Assembly: GCA_050084515.1 (NCBI GenBank)
Contig: CM114273.1
Location: forward strand, 27,342,001 to 27,406,000
Length of the DNA stretch: 64,000 bases
Origin: Blasia pusilla
Lineage: Eukaryota; Marchantiophyta; Marchantiopsida; Blasiales
Direction of reading: 5' to 3'
Part shown: positions 1 to 8,845 of the stretch, piece by piece
How positions within the stretch are numbered: the first letter of the stretch is position 1
Layout of the letters: each line of letters opens with the position of its first letter
Position numbers and translations under genes: made by a program
Notes under the pieces: generated by a model
Seen by the model: only the letters and a program-made list of their open reading frames with translations
Told to the model about the DNA's origin: nothing
Databases searched by the model: none

Positions 1-233
1 GAGCGAGACGGTTCGACCGAGCGATAGCGGGACGATTCGAGCTAACCATCAAGGCGATTCGAGCTCCCATCTCGACATCAGCAAGGCGACCGATCAAGGA
101 ATTCGTCGTGGACATAGGTGGAGGCATTTCCGGAAAAAATGACGAGGAAAAAATCACAAGCCAACAAGTCTGGGAGCTTCACTCCGAAGTCCATTAGGAC
201 TCTGCGTCGCCTTCTCCCGGGCCTCGTTCGCGA

Positions 234-719
234 ATGAAATTAGGTAGAAGGAAATCGAGGAGCGGAAAGGAAGCGGAGATGCACAACCAAGTGCTTCTTG
301 CAAGGCGTGTTCAAGAGGCGCTAGATAAGCGTAACGCAGGGCCGAGACGTCGCAGCCTTGAAGAAAAGGATCGCCGGCGAAAGAGAGAAAAGAAGCGTCT
401 AGGCGTGTCGGTGAGGAGGGCAGAATTGACTAAAGCGAGGAGGAAAAAGCGATAGCCATTGACGTAGCCCAGCCCGTCCAACCGCAAGTGTTGAGATGGA
501 AATGTCCCCACAATTCCGGGACACAATCAACATAGTGGAAACAATGAAGTTGAAATCGATGACGACGAGGTCATGAGGACCGCCAGCGTGGAGATGGTGG
601 ACATGGCCGAAGAAGCCAGAGAGCGGTCATTCTCGACTCCAAGCCCGGCGGAGGACATCGACCTCTATCGGATCGACGAGTTCCCAGTCGATTTGCCCAC
701 CTCTGTCTCGACAAGTTAG
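234..719 (+). pseudogene. N-terminal exon region of a broken gene of unknown function (basic, then acidic)
   Basis: Positions 234-455 encode a very basic stretch rich in Arg, Lys and Glu (RRR, EKDRRRKREKK) that resembles a nuclear-localisation or nucleic-acid-binding tail. Positions 531-719, in the same frame but after several stops, encode a strikingly acidic and coherent segment with EVEIDDDEV, SVEMVDMAEEARER and RIDEFPVDLPTSVS, ending at TAG 717-719. The bias towards sense-like composition suggests real former coding sequence. It is followed 30 bases later by a good intron. The product is not recognised. Because of the stops I read it as a decayed member of a gene or element family, upstream of the segments at 838, 1488 and 2206 on the same strand. 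Confidence 0.4.
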
Positions 720-749
720 TGGTCAAGAAACCGACCCCATTTTCGGCGG

Positions 750-837
750 GTAAGAGAGGTTTGGGTTTTTTAATTATGTGAATTGCAATTCATTGGGATT
801 TCAGTGTAGCTTATTCCTCTTGTCCCGGTTCTGACAG
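750..837 (+). other. Probable GT-AG intron
   Basis: GTAAGAG at 750 matches a plant 5' splice site. The interval is T-rich and ends with TTCTGACAG at 829-837, followed directly by an open coding segment starting GTG GTA AAG. An alternative acceptor, TTTCAG, lies near 804. No transcript is available, so this is inference from splice consensus and coding character on the downstream side. Confidence 0.4.
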
Positions 838-966
838 GTGGTAAAGCAGATGGCACTCATGGAGGGCCACAACGCCCCGAGGATTCCACTCTGCCGATTG
901 CAGACAATGGAATACGTTCGCAAAATTCAGTCCGACGAGGACATCGCGAAACTGTTTTTGGCCGAA
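838..966 (+). CDS. Exon-like segment, function unknown
   Basis: The frame from 838 encodes about 43 residues including KQMALMEGHNAP, CRLQTMEYVRKIQSDED and LFLAEI. It looks like a helical protein segment rather than random translation, and it stops making sense exactly where the first palindromic repeat begins at 967. The palindrome probably lies in, or was inserted near, an intron or exon boundary. I recognise no domain. It is placed with the segments at 234-719, 1488-2021 and 2206-2472 as parts of one degraded plus-strand gene. Confidence 0.35.
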
Positions 967-1323
967 ATCAACCCGTCGGACTCCGACGGGTTGATATGGT
1001 GAACAATAGCTTCGAGGCAAGCAACCCGTCGGACTCCGACGGGTTGCTTTGGGGAAAAAACCTTCTAAACCTGCAGTCACTCGAGCAACTCGTCGGAGTC
1101 CGACGAGTTGCATTCTTAAAAATACACCCTCACAAGGCGGCCTATCGAGCAACCCGTCAGACTCCGACGGTTTGCTTACCAGGCATTAGCAAATCTGAAT
1201 GCAATCCGTCGGACTCCGACATGTTGCATCATTTAGCTCGTTGCTAGAATCCGACCTTGAGATATGACGACCCGTTGGAGTCCGACGGGTTGCAGGAACC
1301 CATGTAATTTCCTGACGGGTTGA
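967..1323. repeat. Cluster 1 of short palindromic hairpins (six units plus one half unit)
   Basis: Six imperfect to perfect palindromes with arms of 10-15 bp: 967-995, 1019-1049, 1085-1111, 1149-1175, 1201-1227 and about 1267-1293, plus a half unit at 1313-1323. The core arms are GCAACCCGTCGGA and TCCGACGGGTTGC around one central base. The unit at 967 has T-A where the others have G-C at the outer pair, and the unit at 1085 has a C-to-T change on the left arm matched by G-to-A on the right. Such paired changes show that the complementarity itself is kept. Spacing is irregular (about 40-65 bp), so this is neither a CRISPR nor a simple tandem repeat. Confidence 0.9.
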
Positions 1324-1487
1324 GTTTGGATGTGCAGGATTGTATCGGAGGGGAATGTCACCCACCACTGGATCCCGGACTGCGATCGGGTGAGGAAGGT
1401 GCTACGACGCACCGGGAGAGAGGGGGGTTCTGGCGATGCCCTCGTCAATCAGATGCTTGCAAAGGGTGCTCAGATTAAGAAGAAAAC

Positions 1488-2021
1488 TTGGGCAAACAAG
1501 TTTATTTCTCAAGATGCAGCCGTAACCATCCTTTGCTGGTCGCAAAGAAAAGCGCTGCACTCGAGCTGGAGCGGAGGGAGAAGGTATCTGCGTCTGAGCG
1601 TGCCAAATTCATCCAAGCTGCAGTATCTGCTGCAACGAAATACACGGCGAGCAAGATGCAGCGATACATCAGCATTCTCAACCCCGAAGTTGGTCCGGAG
1701 TTCTACAAGGAGCTAAAGGCGATTATCAAGCGCCAACGGAAGAGCGATGAAGATCCGCATGGTCGGATTGGGGAGAAAGTGTCGCAGGATCGCGTGCATC
1801 GGTTTGCGTTGTCCGGGATAAGTGAGTTCAGGAGGATACGACTGATGAAAATCAGTCTCGAGGGCTCGAGAGGCCGGAAGAGGGGCACACCATCCTCGGG
1901 TGTGTCCGATCCGATGATCTCGCATTGGCTACGTGAATGGTCTTCCGGGACGCGTTGCTATGGTAATCGGAAGTCCGTCTTTGGGCGATCGCAAGCCGTC
2001 GACAAGCCGTCCCCAGGCTAG
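1488..2021 (+). CDS. Conserved-looking helical segment of the broken gene
   Basis: A 177-codon open frame. Residues about 15-95 look like genuine protein: charged amphipathic helices (AALELERREKVSASERAKFIQ, then KYTASKMQRYISILNPEVGPEFYKELKAII). The C-terminal part is less convincing and the overlapping frame from 1933 may take over. A preceding open stretch at 1330-1480 (DRVRKVLRRTGREGGSGDALVNQMLA) probably belongs to the same gene in a different frame, implying an intron or frameshift near 1480. There is no recognised family. The segment shares strand and spacing with the methyltransferase-like segment at 2206. Confidence 0.4.
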   Translation: MGKQVYFSRCSRNHPLLVAKKSAALELERREKVSASERAKFIQAAVSAATKYTASKMQRYISILNPEVGPEFYKELKAIIKRQRKSDEDPHGRIGEKVSQDRVHRFALSGISEFRRIRLMKISLEGSRGRKRGTPSSGVSDPMISHWLREWSSGTRCYGNRKSVFGRSQAVDKPSPG

Positions 2022-2205
2022 GGAGAAGCGGAAGCGAGAGGTGCCCGGGTTGTCCCAAGGAGAATACAGCCCATCATCCTTGGGGAGACACAGACAAACA
2101 ACGACCCGGACAAGCGTCCTCTTTCAGTTCACTCCTTTACTGGATGAGCTGAAGAGCTTCAGTTCTCAAGCATCGACACCAGCCATCGAAAAATTGACAA
2201 CGTAG

Positions 2206-2472
2206 GGATGGAAGCTCCAACAAAATGGGCACGCTGCCTGGACGGTGAATGGAGTGGTCAAAGAGGTTGCGGTGGATCTCTTGATCGCCGATCTGCCCTC
2301 GGGGTTGCGACTTTGGGGCGAGAATCCATCGAACGAGGTACCTAAGTGGAATGTGCCGCTCACTTATGACCAGATTGCACTTTTGTTCTCCTTTGCAGAC
2401 GCCTATCTGAGTGACAGGGGCTGCTTCTTGGTGTTGACTGGAGGGAGCGAGGACGAGCTCTTCAACCTCTAG
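2206..2472 (+). pseudogene. Methyltransferase-like (Rossmann-fold) segment, degraded
   Basis: After a TAG at 2203-2205 the frame stays open to 2472. It contains VAVDLLIADLPSGLRLWG followed about 25 residues later by FADAYLSDRGCFLVLTGGSEDE. A hydrophobic strand ending in D-x-P, a glycine, an intervening helix (YDQIALLFSFAD) and a second hydrophobic strand (GCFLVLTG) match the motif IV to V layout of class I amino-methyltransferases, where the usual motif is DPPY, DPPF or DPPW. Here it is DLPS, so the active site would be altered. Motif I (the AdoMet loop) was not found. This is a suggestion from pattern only; an unrelated Rossmann protein is possible. Confidence 0.3.
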
Positions 2473-2642
2473 TGCGTCAAGAGGTCGCTAAAGTGGAGGA
2501 CGGCACAATCGTGGATCATCAAAAACGAGTACCCACTCCGATCCGCGACGAGTCAGATTCGGGTAAGGCTCAATTCCTGTACAATAATTTCAATTATCTT
2601 ATAATGATGTGTAGAATGAGAGTCAATGGGTTTTTTCCGTGA

Positions 2643-3002
2643 GCAACCCGTCGGAAGGCGACGGGTTCTTTTAGAGCGACCTATGCTCGGAAGAGCAACC
2701 CGTCGGTTTCCGACGGGTTGCATCTTTCCCACATACACAGGGAAAACGCGGTGTAGAACCCGTCGGAACCCGGCGGGTTGCGAAGCTGAGTTTTCGGTTG
2801 ATTTTGTTTTGGATGCAACCCGCCTCGATAGCGACGGGTTGCTCTTAAGGCGCAGCATGGGCTGCTCTAGGCCAGCAACCCGCCGCCTTCCGACGGGTTG
2901 CATCCAAAACCAAAATCAACCGGGAAAACCAAAAGCAATCGCAACCCGTCGGGTTCCGACGGGTTGGTCCGACAAAACAACCCTTCGGACTCCGACGAGT
3001 TG
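2643..3002. repeat. Cluster 2 of short palindromic hairpins (seven units)
   Basis: Units at about 2645-2667, 2695-2721, 2757-2779, 2815-2842, 2875-2901, 2942-2966 and 2978-3002. All share AACCCGYCGG-type left arms and CCGACGGGTT-type right arms, but the central 1-7 bases vary (C, TTT, AAC, GTT, GAAGG and others). The best (2695-2721) has 12 perfect pairs around a TTT loop. Conserved stems with free loops are what hairpin or dyad-symmetric binding sites look like. This cluster follows the methyltransferase-like segment and probably lies in an intron or 3' region. Confidence 0.9.
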
Positions 3003-3294
3003 ATCCAAAGTCGATTATTGAAAATGTTCTCAAGCGACTACTCTAGTTTTCGACATTGTTTCCACGCGTCTTTGATTTCTGAGATGGACCACTCCTATGT
3101 CTCATCGCCCGTTCGGCCCGAGCACAATTTCAGTGTTCAAGATCCAGGATCCTGTGGATCCATGCTCGATGGGTACAACTTAGATAGTTTGTACAATTCC
3201 CCGGAATTTACATGCAAGACAATACCCCACTACGGGAGGAAGGGAAAAGTCGCCACGATGCAACGCTCATCGAGCTCGCTCAAGGCCGGGTGAC

Positions 3295-3654
3295 TTGGTG
3301 TTCGACTTAGTGAGACTTTCAGGGGCAAGTATCAAAGGCGCTGGCAGAGTGGCAGAACATTCGCCTCGAGGGAAGGCAGAACTGTTTGACCTTTGCAAGG
3401 AGGCAAAGGCGAATACAAAAGGCTCGTTGGGGCGCACAACTCTCCACGGCCGAGAGCTCCGATTCGAGCCACCCTTGGTAGTGACTCCATCGTCACTTCC
3501 ACGATTCCAAAATCGGGAGGGCAAGGCCGAAAGTGATTTTGCAAGAGCTCTCGGACGATGACGAGTGAGTTCAAAGAACTCAACGACCCACTTGATCAGC
3601 GGCGTTTGGAGTAGGGAGTTTTTTGAAAATGAGGCAAAAGATTTCATAGAATAG
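3295..3654 (+). pseudogene. Last exon, copy 1, of the palindrome-bearing gene
   Basis: An open frame from 3295 (VFDLVRLSGASIKGAGRVAEH onward) runs to a TGA at 3559-3561 and continues in the same frame to a TAG at 3652-3654, ending ENEAKDFIE. The downstream copy at 4128-4373 ends DDEAEEIID followed by a related 3' UTR, so both are the 3' ends of duplicated genes. The function is unknown. The internal TGA means this copy is broken, or that an intron is spliced there. Confidence 0.4.
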
Positions 3655-4105
3655 ATCAAATGTACAGTTCCGAGCTTTTTTCGGATGATATAAAGCAAAA
3701 GATTTTTTCGATCGATGGTGGTGCTTGTAAATGTTTGTTGATCATTTTGTCTTTTCGAATGTGATCGTCTATGTACTCCACGGACTTCTACTTTGCAACC
3801 CGTCGGATTTCTCCTGCTTGCAACTTTCACTTTATGACCACTGCAACCCATCGGGTTTCTCCTCCTTGCAACTTTTCGCTTTTTGACCACTGCACCCTTT
3901 TTACCACCTCCAGGCAACTTGTCTGATTCCGACAGGTTGCCTGATCGGACCCTTTCCCTCTTGGTCCAACTTAAGAGGCAGTCTGGCGGGCTTCTTCCCT
4001 TGGCACCTTCCCTCAACTCGTAAAGGCAGCGAGGCTTCTTTTCTTCTCTCAGGCGTGTTGATTCCTTCTACTGTGCGGTTGCCATAGTGGTATTACCGGG
4101 GACGG
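3655..4105 (+). repeat. Tandemly duplicated 3' UTR, copy 1, with palindrome 3912-3942
   Basis: Starts AAATGTACAGTTCCGAG just after the stop and aligns by eye, with gaps, to 4374-4790. It carries two direct repeats of a half-palindrome (about 3794-3831 and 3842-3880) and one 31-bp palindrome at 3912-3942 with arms AGGCAACTTGTCTGA and TCCGACAGGTTGCCT. The corresponding palindrome in copy 2 sits at the same relative place. Confidence 0.75.
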
Positions 4106-4127
4106 AGTAGATATTGATACTGGATGG

Positions 4128-4373
4128 GTGTCACATTGCAGAGCGTACAAGGTATACTGCCGAGGAAGGCGGTGGGACTCGAGACAAGTTACATGGGACC
4201 GTTATGGTGTACCTAGGGGGGGGCCAAGGCTCTCGAATTCGCCAACATTTTTTATCCCCGTCTACAATCGGCCAGAGGAGCCACTTGAATCCCAGGACAT
4301 TCCTTTGGTACTGTCACCGAGGAGAGTTAGGAGTAAATTTGTAGATGACGAGGCTGAAGAAATCATAGACTAG
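4128..4373 (+). CDS. Last exon, copy 2, of the palindrome-bearing gene
   Basis: An 81-codon open frame with YGVPRGGPRLSNSPTFFIPV and PLESQDIPLVLSPRRVRSKF, ending FVDDEAEEIID and a TAG. The end resembles copy 1 (ENEAKDFIE), and both are followed at once by AAATGTACA-type 3' UTR sequence. Translation and UTR together indicate a tandem duplication of roughly 0.7 kb. No domain was recognised. It could be a terminal exon of a host gene or of an unrecognised mobile element. Confidence 0.4.
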   Translation: MSHCRAYKVYCRGRRWDSRQVTWDRYGVPRGGPRLSNSPTFFIPVYNRPEEPLESQDIPLVLSPRRVRSKFVDDEAEEIID

Positions 4374-4790
4374 GTGAAATGTACATTTCCGAGGTTCCTT
4401 CGGAGGTAATAAAGGACGAGATTTTTTCAACCCATAATGGTGTTTGTAAAAGTTTGGTGGAATATGTTTTTGGACTTGTGGATTGTGTTCTTTTAGGTAC
4501 TCAGAATTACAATTTTGCAACCCGTATGATTCCGACTTTTTGCTTTTTGCCCACTGCAACTTTTTAACCATTTCCAGGCAACCTGTCGGATTCTGACAGG
4601 TTGACTGCTTGAGTGATCGGACTCTATCCCGGTGAGACCAACTTCTGGCGCATTGTGGCGGGCTTCTTGACTTTTGGCTCGTTCCCCTTCATTCGTCCAA
4701 CCAGTTGTAGGCTTCTTTTCTTGTCTAAGATGTGCATGATTCCTACTACCTGTCGGATTGCCATTTCGGATTCCCAACCCGTTAGATCGT
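4374..4790 (+). repeat. Tandemly duplicated 3' UTR, copy 2, with palindrome 4576-4606
   Basis: This is the partner of 3655-4105. The palindrome arms here are AGGCAACCTGTCGGA and TCTGACAGGTTGACT. Relative to clusters 1 and 2 the CCCGTC to GACGGG pair has become CCTGTC to GACAGG on both arms, a compensated change shared with the copy 1 palindrome on its right arm. The stretch from 4791 to 5400 holds only weak open frames and a pyrimidine-rich CTCTCC tract near 5320-5360. Confidence 0.75.
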
Positions 4791-5408
4791 CGTGGGTGCA
4801 GGGTGGAAGAAAATCACTTCTAAAAATTTTTCCTTTCTTATGGTGAGCTTTCTTACGGGTTGGGAGGGGTGCAGCTTCTTGGTTTCTCAGCCTAAGGATC
4901 TGATTTGTTCACATTTCAGAAAGTTGGTCTTGAGCAGACACCATTCATAACCGACAGAAAGTTGGTTATGGGGCAATTTAGGGGAGGCCATGATGCAGGC
5001 AACAATCCCTGCAAAAAGAGAGGTACCCATCCGGGTGGTCCTCCAACAAAAATACCAAGGGCATTGCTTTTTGTTGACCGAGACAGGGAATGTTAAGAAA
5101 CTTAGGCTCACATGGAGAGTGATGGAAAAATGTTTAGGGTGGTCTTATGATGTCTCCTTTTTTCGCTTCAGAAAGAGGAGGTTTTTTAGGCCAAATGTGG
5201 ACCACTAAATACTCTCTTCAAAAGATTTCCTGAATTTTAAAGCAAACAAAAATTTCAAATATGTCAAAAAGTTTTGAAGAGAGGAGGCGGATTTGGCCTT
5301 TTTTTTTAAAGAGAGACTCTCCTCTCTTCCTCTCTTCCTCTCCTCTCTTACTCTCTCCTGTCAGAATACCAGCCCCCCTCTGCAATCCAAGTCGCCTCTT
5401 TAATTTCA

Positions 5409-5499
5409 CATGGTAGCCCTTCCACTTGACCAAGTACTTGTAGTTGTTGGCTCTATATTTGGAATGCACGATAGTTTCCACCTTGAACTGTGGTTTCTC
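5409..5499 (-). pseudogene. Chromodomain remnant of a chromovirus-type Ty3 integrase
   Basis: Reading leftward from 5499 the minus strand encodes EKPQFKVETIVHSKYR followed by NNYKYLVKWKGYH. This is the first two strands of a chromodomain (V-E-x-I-V and YLVKWKGY with aromatic-cage residues), as found at the C terminus of chromoviral integrases. The domain is cut on its upstream side exactly at the CACTA terminus at 5501, so the rest of the retroelement was separated by that insertion. Downstream (below 5400) it runs into low-complexity sequence. Confidence 0.7.
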
Positions 5500-5500
5500 A

Positions 5501-6735
5501 CACTAGAAGAATTGTGTGGTTTTTATGACTAGGCTTTAAATGACTTGCCGAAAGAATGACACAAAGTATGACTAAAATGGTTTAGTCCTAAAATTTAAGG
5601 TTGCACAACTCACCTAGTCATGTACTTATTACTAAAGTTGTGATCAATACCCTTTAGTAAAGACTAGTCGTACTTCTTTCACTTGCCTAGTAATACATAG
5701 TCATAAATAATGACTAGTGTTTTTATGATCTCATGCTCCAATGATAACATGTTTTTTAATATTTTTGGGATATATAAATATATATATGTCTTACGTTCCT
5801 AGGATTGGGTTGCCCCTCGGGAAAAAAAGTGAACATTCTTACACCCTTGGTTCAGGTGGAAACGTACTAAAAGAGGGCTCACGTATCAAGAGAAGGTTCC
5901 ACGTCTCTCTGCCATTTTCATGTCATCATAGAGTTAACAAATTTGTCGCATCTTTGGATGGCAGTGAAAGTTCACACAAGCCAAGGTCCTACATCCTTCC
6001 ACTGCTTCAACAGTTCAGATCTGGCAATTAGCTCTCCATGCTCAAACCAAAAAGGAAAGACCACTTTACGGTTCACAATTTTTAATTCCATGTGTGAGTG
6101 GTCATTTGAAGTGTTTTCACTTGCCCTTTGTTCCATGGTAAAGGGTACACTAGTAGGAATATTTTCATGATTTTAGGGCCCCTTATGGAGGGTGGAGGGT
6201 ACAAAAAGATACGCCAAGAAGAAGGAAGAGCGCCTTGAGTAGGATTGTTTCGAGTCCTAATGGCATTTTTCCTTGTATCATGAAGTTAAATTTTTCTTCG
6301 GCCATTGGCTGGTGATGAAACCTGGCACACACCAAGGCCTTAAGTCCCTCCACATCTTGAACGGTTCAGATCTGCAAGTTAGCTCCTCGTGCTCAAACAA
6401 ATAATGAAAGATCCATTTTAGGGTTTACGATTTTTAATTCCATGTGTGAGTGTTCATTTGAAATTTTTTATTTTCCCCTCTATTCCTGGGTTAGGGTTGC
6501 CATCGAGGAGAAAGCTTTATGATTTTTGGGCACCATGTGGAGGGTGGAGGGTACAAAGAGCGACGCCAAGAAGGAGGAAGAGGGCGTTGAGTAGGATTGT
6601 TTTGAGTCCCGATGGCATTTTCATTGTATCATGAAGTTCACTTTTTCTCCCACCATTGGATGGTGATGAAACCTGGCACACACCAAGGCCTTAAATCCCT
6701 CTACATCTTGAAAGGTTCAGATCTGCTCTCGGGGG
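5501..6735 (+). mobile_element. CACTA (En/Spm) terminal fragment
   Basis: Begins CACTAGAAGAATTGTGTGG at 5501, with TTTTTATGACTAG following. This matches both ends of the full CACTA element at 38310-53300. Positions 5501-5735 align throughout with the reverse complement of 53065-53300. The following sequence holds three units of the roughly 350-bp subterminal repeat (landmarks near 5920, 6276 and 6626, each with GATCTG and TTTTTAATTCCATGTGTGAG-type motifs), in the reverse orientation to the array at 50.6-53.0 kb. The other terminus was not found, so this is a truncated end or a deletion derivative. Confidence 0.8.
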
Positions 6736-7148
6736 TCTCACTTCCACACAAATGCCCCATCACGTGCGAAAAGTTAGGGGTTTTTTAATTGCGTCCATCG
6801 GAAGACTTATTAAGTTTTGTGGAAGAACAATAGGGCATAATTTATTCCATCAAACTCTTATAAGAACAATAGTCTTCCTTCCATGGAAAATGTTAAGATA
6901 AGATAGGGTTTATACATGTCACATCTACATATATTAAATTATTGTTTTACAAAAATTAGCTTCCCTAGCTAAAAAAATCAATTTTATGGAAAAGTTTTAG
7001 AGGGAAGAAGGGAGTGCTTACTTTCAAGTTTCCCTCTCAATTTTAGTTGGGTTTGTTGGGTCTAGGGTTTTGGCCTTCGGAGACCAGCTTTGAGCGCCAA
7101 ATTGAGCCACAACTTGAAGCCGCTTCCGAGTGCACAACTTTCTCAGGG

Positions 7149-7345
7149 TAGGAGAGCGTGGCTTAGCGTGACTCAAGTGGAGTGGCGCAGCAGGAGAGCG
7201 AAAGTGATCGGGAGTGGAGCGTGGCTTAGCGTGACTCGAGTGGAGTGGCGCAGCAAGAGAGCGAAAGTGTCGGGAGTGGCCTGATTTCGTAAGGCGAGAG
7301 CGAAAGTGATCGGGAGTGGCCTGATTTTGTAAGGCGAGAGGGCGT
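7149..7345 (+). repeat. Short tandem repeat, units of about 50-75 bp
   Basis: GAGCGTGGCTTAGCGTGACT and AGTGGAGTGGCGCAGCA occur at about 7153 and 7219. GAGAGCGAAAGTGATCGGGA-type sequence occurs near 7195, 7256 and 7290, and GTGGCCTGATTT near 7276 and 7316. This is a degenerate tandem duplication. Confidence 0.7.
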
Positions 7346-8635
7346 CTTTTTATTTTTTGTCAGCCGGGGGTGGTGAATCCAAAAAACTTCAGGTATGAAT
7401 GGTTCTTCTTCTTTTCCAGTTTGTTGCGTCGGAATATGAATGCGTCCAGCTTCTTCACGGATAGACCATCTTCCAGTTTCGAGATGTTCTTCCACCTGAG
7501 CCTAATCGAGAGAGTCTCCATTGCTGATAGCCAGAGAATGAGTTGAGCCTAATTCCATTGCAATCCGACCTCTTTCATCGGTTCGGCAACATATTCATCC
7601 AGCTTTGTGTATTGGTAAGCTCTCAGCATATTGCCAACGGTCGTTTACAATCACTTTCTTATCTTGCGTTAGAATGTCCACTCAGTACACGCCCTTCATC
7701 GGGTTCCCTTCCATTTCTTGGCAATCGAACGCTTCCAAATCCGAAAGCTCTCTAATTCTGTCTAATTTCATGTCACCCTTCAGAGATTTCAGTCGATTTA
7801 GACAAAGCATACCATCAACTAGCTACCGGGAATGTACACTCGGCCAAGTTTAACGGAGAATTTTGTGAAGTGAGGCAAATTCTTGTTACTTCTGCAAGTG
7901 ATAGTAAGAGGATGACCATTTCGTTCACTGTTGTTAAATCCACTCTCTTATCAGCACTTGTGAAACGAGATCCCCTCCGCTTCTATTGAAGCCAAGCGCG
8001 ACGCCAACAAACCGGAAAGATAGCAACCATTTCATCTTCTCATCTTAAATCGCTCTACGCCATGTACTTAGCTGATTTCCAACTACCATCGCATTTTCAA
8101 CATGCGGAGCTGCCATCTCTGTCGGGATTACGGCTCTGCGAGAGTAGCCGTGTGAACTCCGGACGTGAAAGTGCTATAATGTTTAGGATCACATGCATTG
8201 CCTTGCCGAGGATTGAACCTCCAGCGAAGATTTGAACGTGAGCGGTGAAGCCTGGTCCCCTGAGAGGCGGATGCGTTGATGGATCTCCGACATTCTCAAG
8301 CATCCGATTCTCTTTTTCTTCTAGTTTCGCAGAGTTCGAATTCTCCAACTCTCCGACTTTTGTCCCTCGCTCTTTCGCGCGTTTTGAGTAGGGGAGTTGA
8401 GTCGCTTGAAGATGTGTTAGTCGATTCGACAGGGATCTATTGAAGAGACGGTAGGTCTATTGGTGGAACACTTGATCCCGAATTAGAGATTCTCGCTGAT
8501 GCCATTATCGCCATCGTGAGTCTCACCTACGCTCCTGGCGTCGCAGAATGAGTCAAGCGTCTTACAGAGATCCGTGGCCCTTCTTCCTTAGTAGCATATT
8601 ACTACAGTCTCTTATTCAGTTCTATTAATTTGTGA

Positions 8636-8845
8636 TTCTCTACCGTAATCAAAGATGAACAACCCGTAATCAGAGATGTTGTTTCAGCAAAGCATGTGCC
8701 TCGCTTACCCTAGCAGGCTTTTTCGCAGTTTTTTTTGTTCGGTTCTATTATTTTACATTCTCTACGAAATCATAGATGCACAAAGTAATCAAGGATATTG
8801 TTTCAGCAAAGCCTGTGTCTTGCTTGGCCTTGCAGGATTTTTGGT
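8636..8845 (+). repeat. Two-copy direct repeat of about 125 bp
   Basis: The block TTGTTTCAGCAAAGCATGTG, then GCTT..CC.T.GCAGG, then a T-run, GTTCTATTA and ATTCTCTAC, recurs near 8640-8760 and 8755-8845 with substitutions. No coding meaning is seen. Confidence 0.6.

Noticed and set aside
811-1448. Open frames with repeated peptides such as ATRRSPTGC and QPVGVRRV on both strands
   Set aside because: The peptides are the palindromes read in three frames and both directions. They shift frame between units, so they are not a protein repeat.
967-3002. CRISPR-like array
   Set aside because: The units are palindromes with variable centres and irregular spacing, the arms vary between units, there are no cas genes, and the DNA is nuclear eukaryotic.
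2553-3033. Minus-strand open frames over cluster 2
   Set aside because: They are shadows produced by the palindromic repeats, which are open on both strands. Nothing outside the repeats looks coding.
3267-4016. A 249-codon minus-strand open frame
   Set aside because: It runs antisense to the terminal exon and its duplicated UTR, includes palindrome-derived peptides, and has no recognisable domain.
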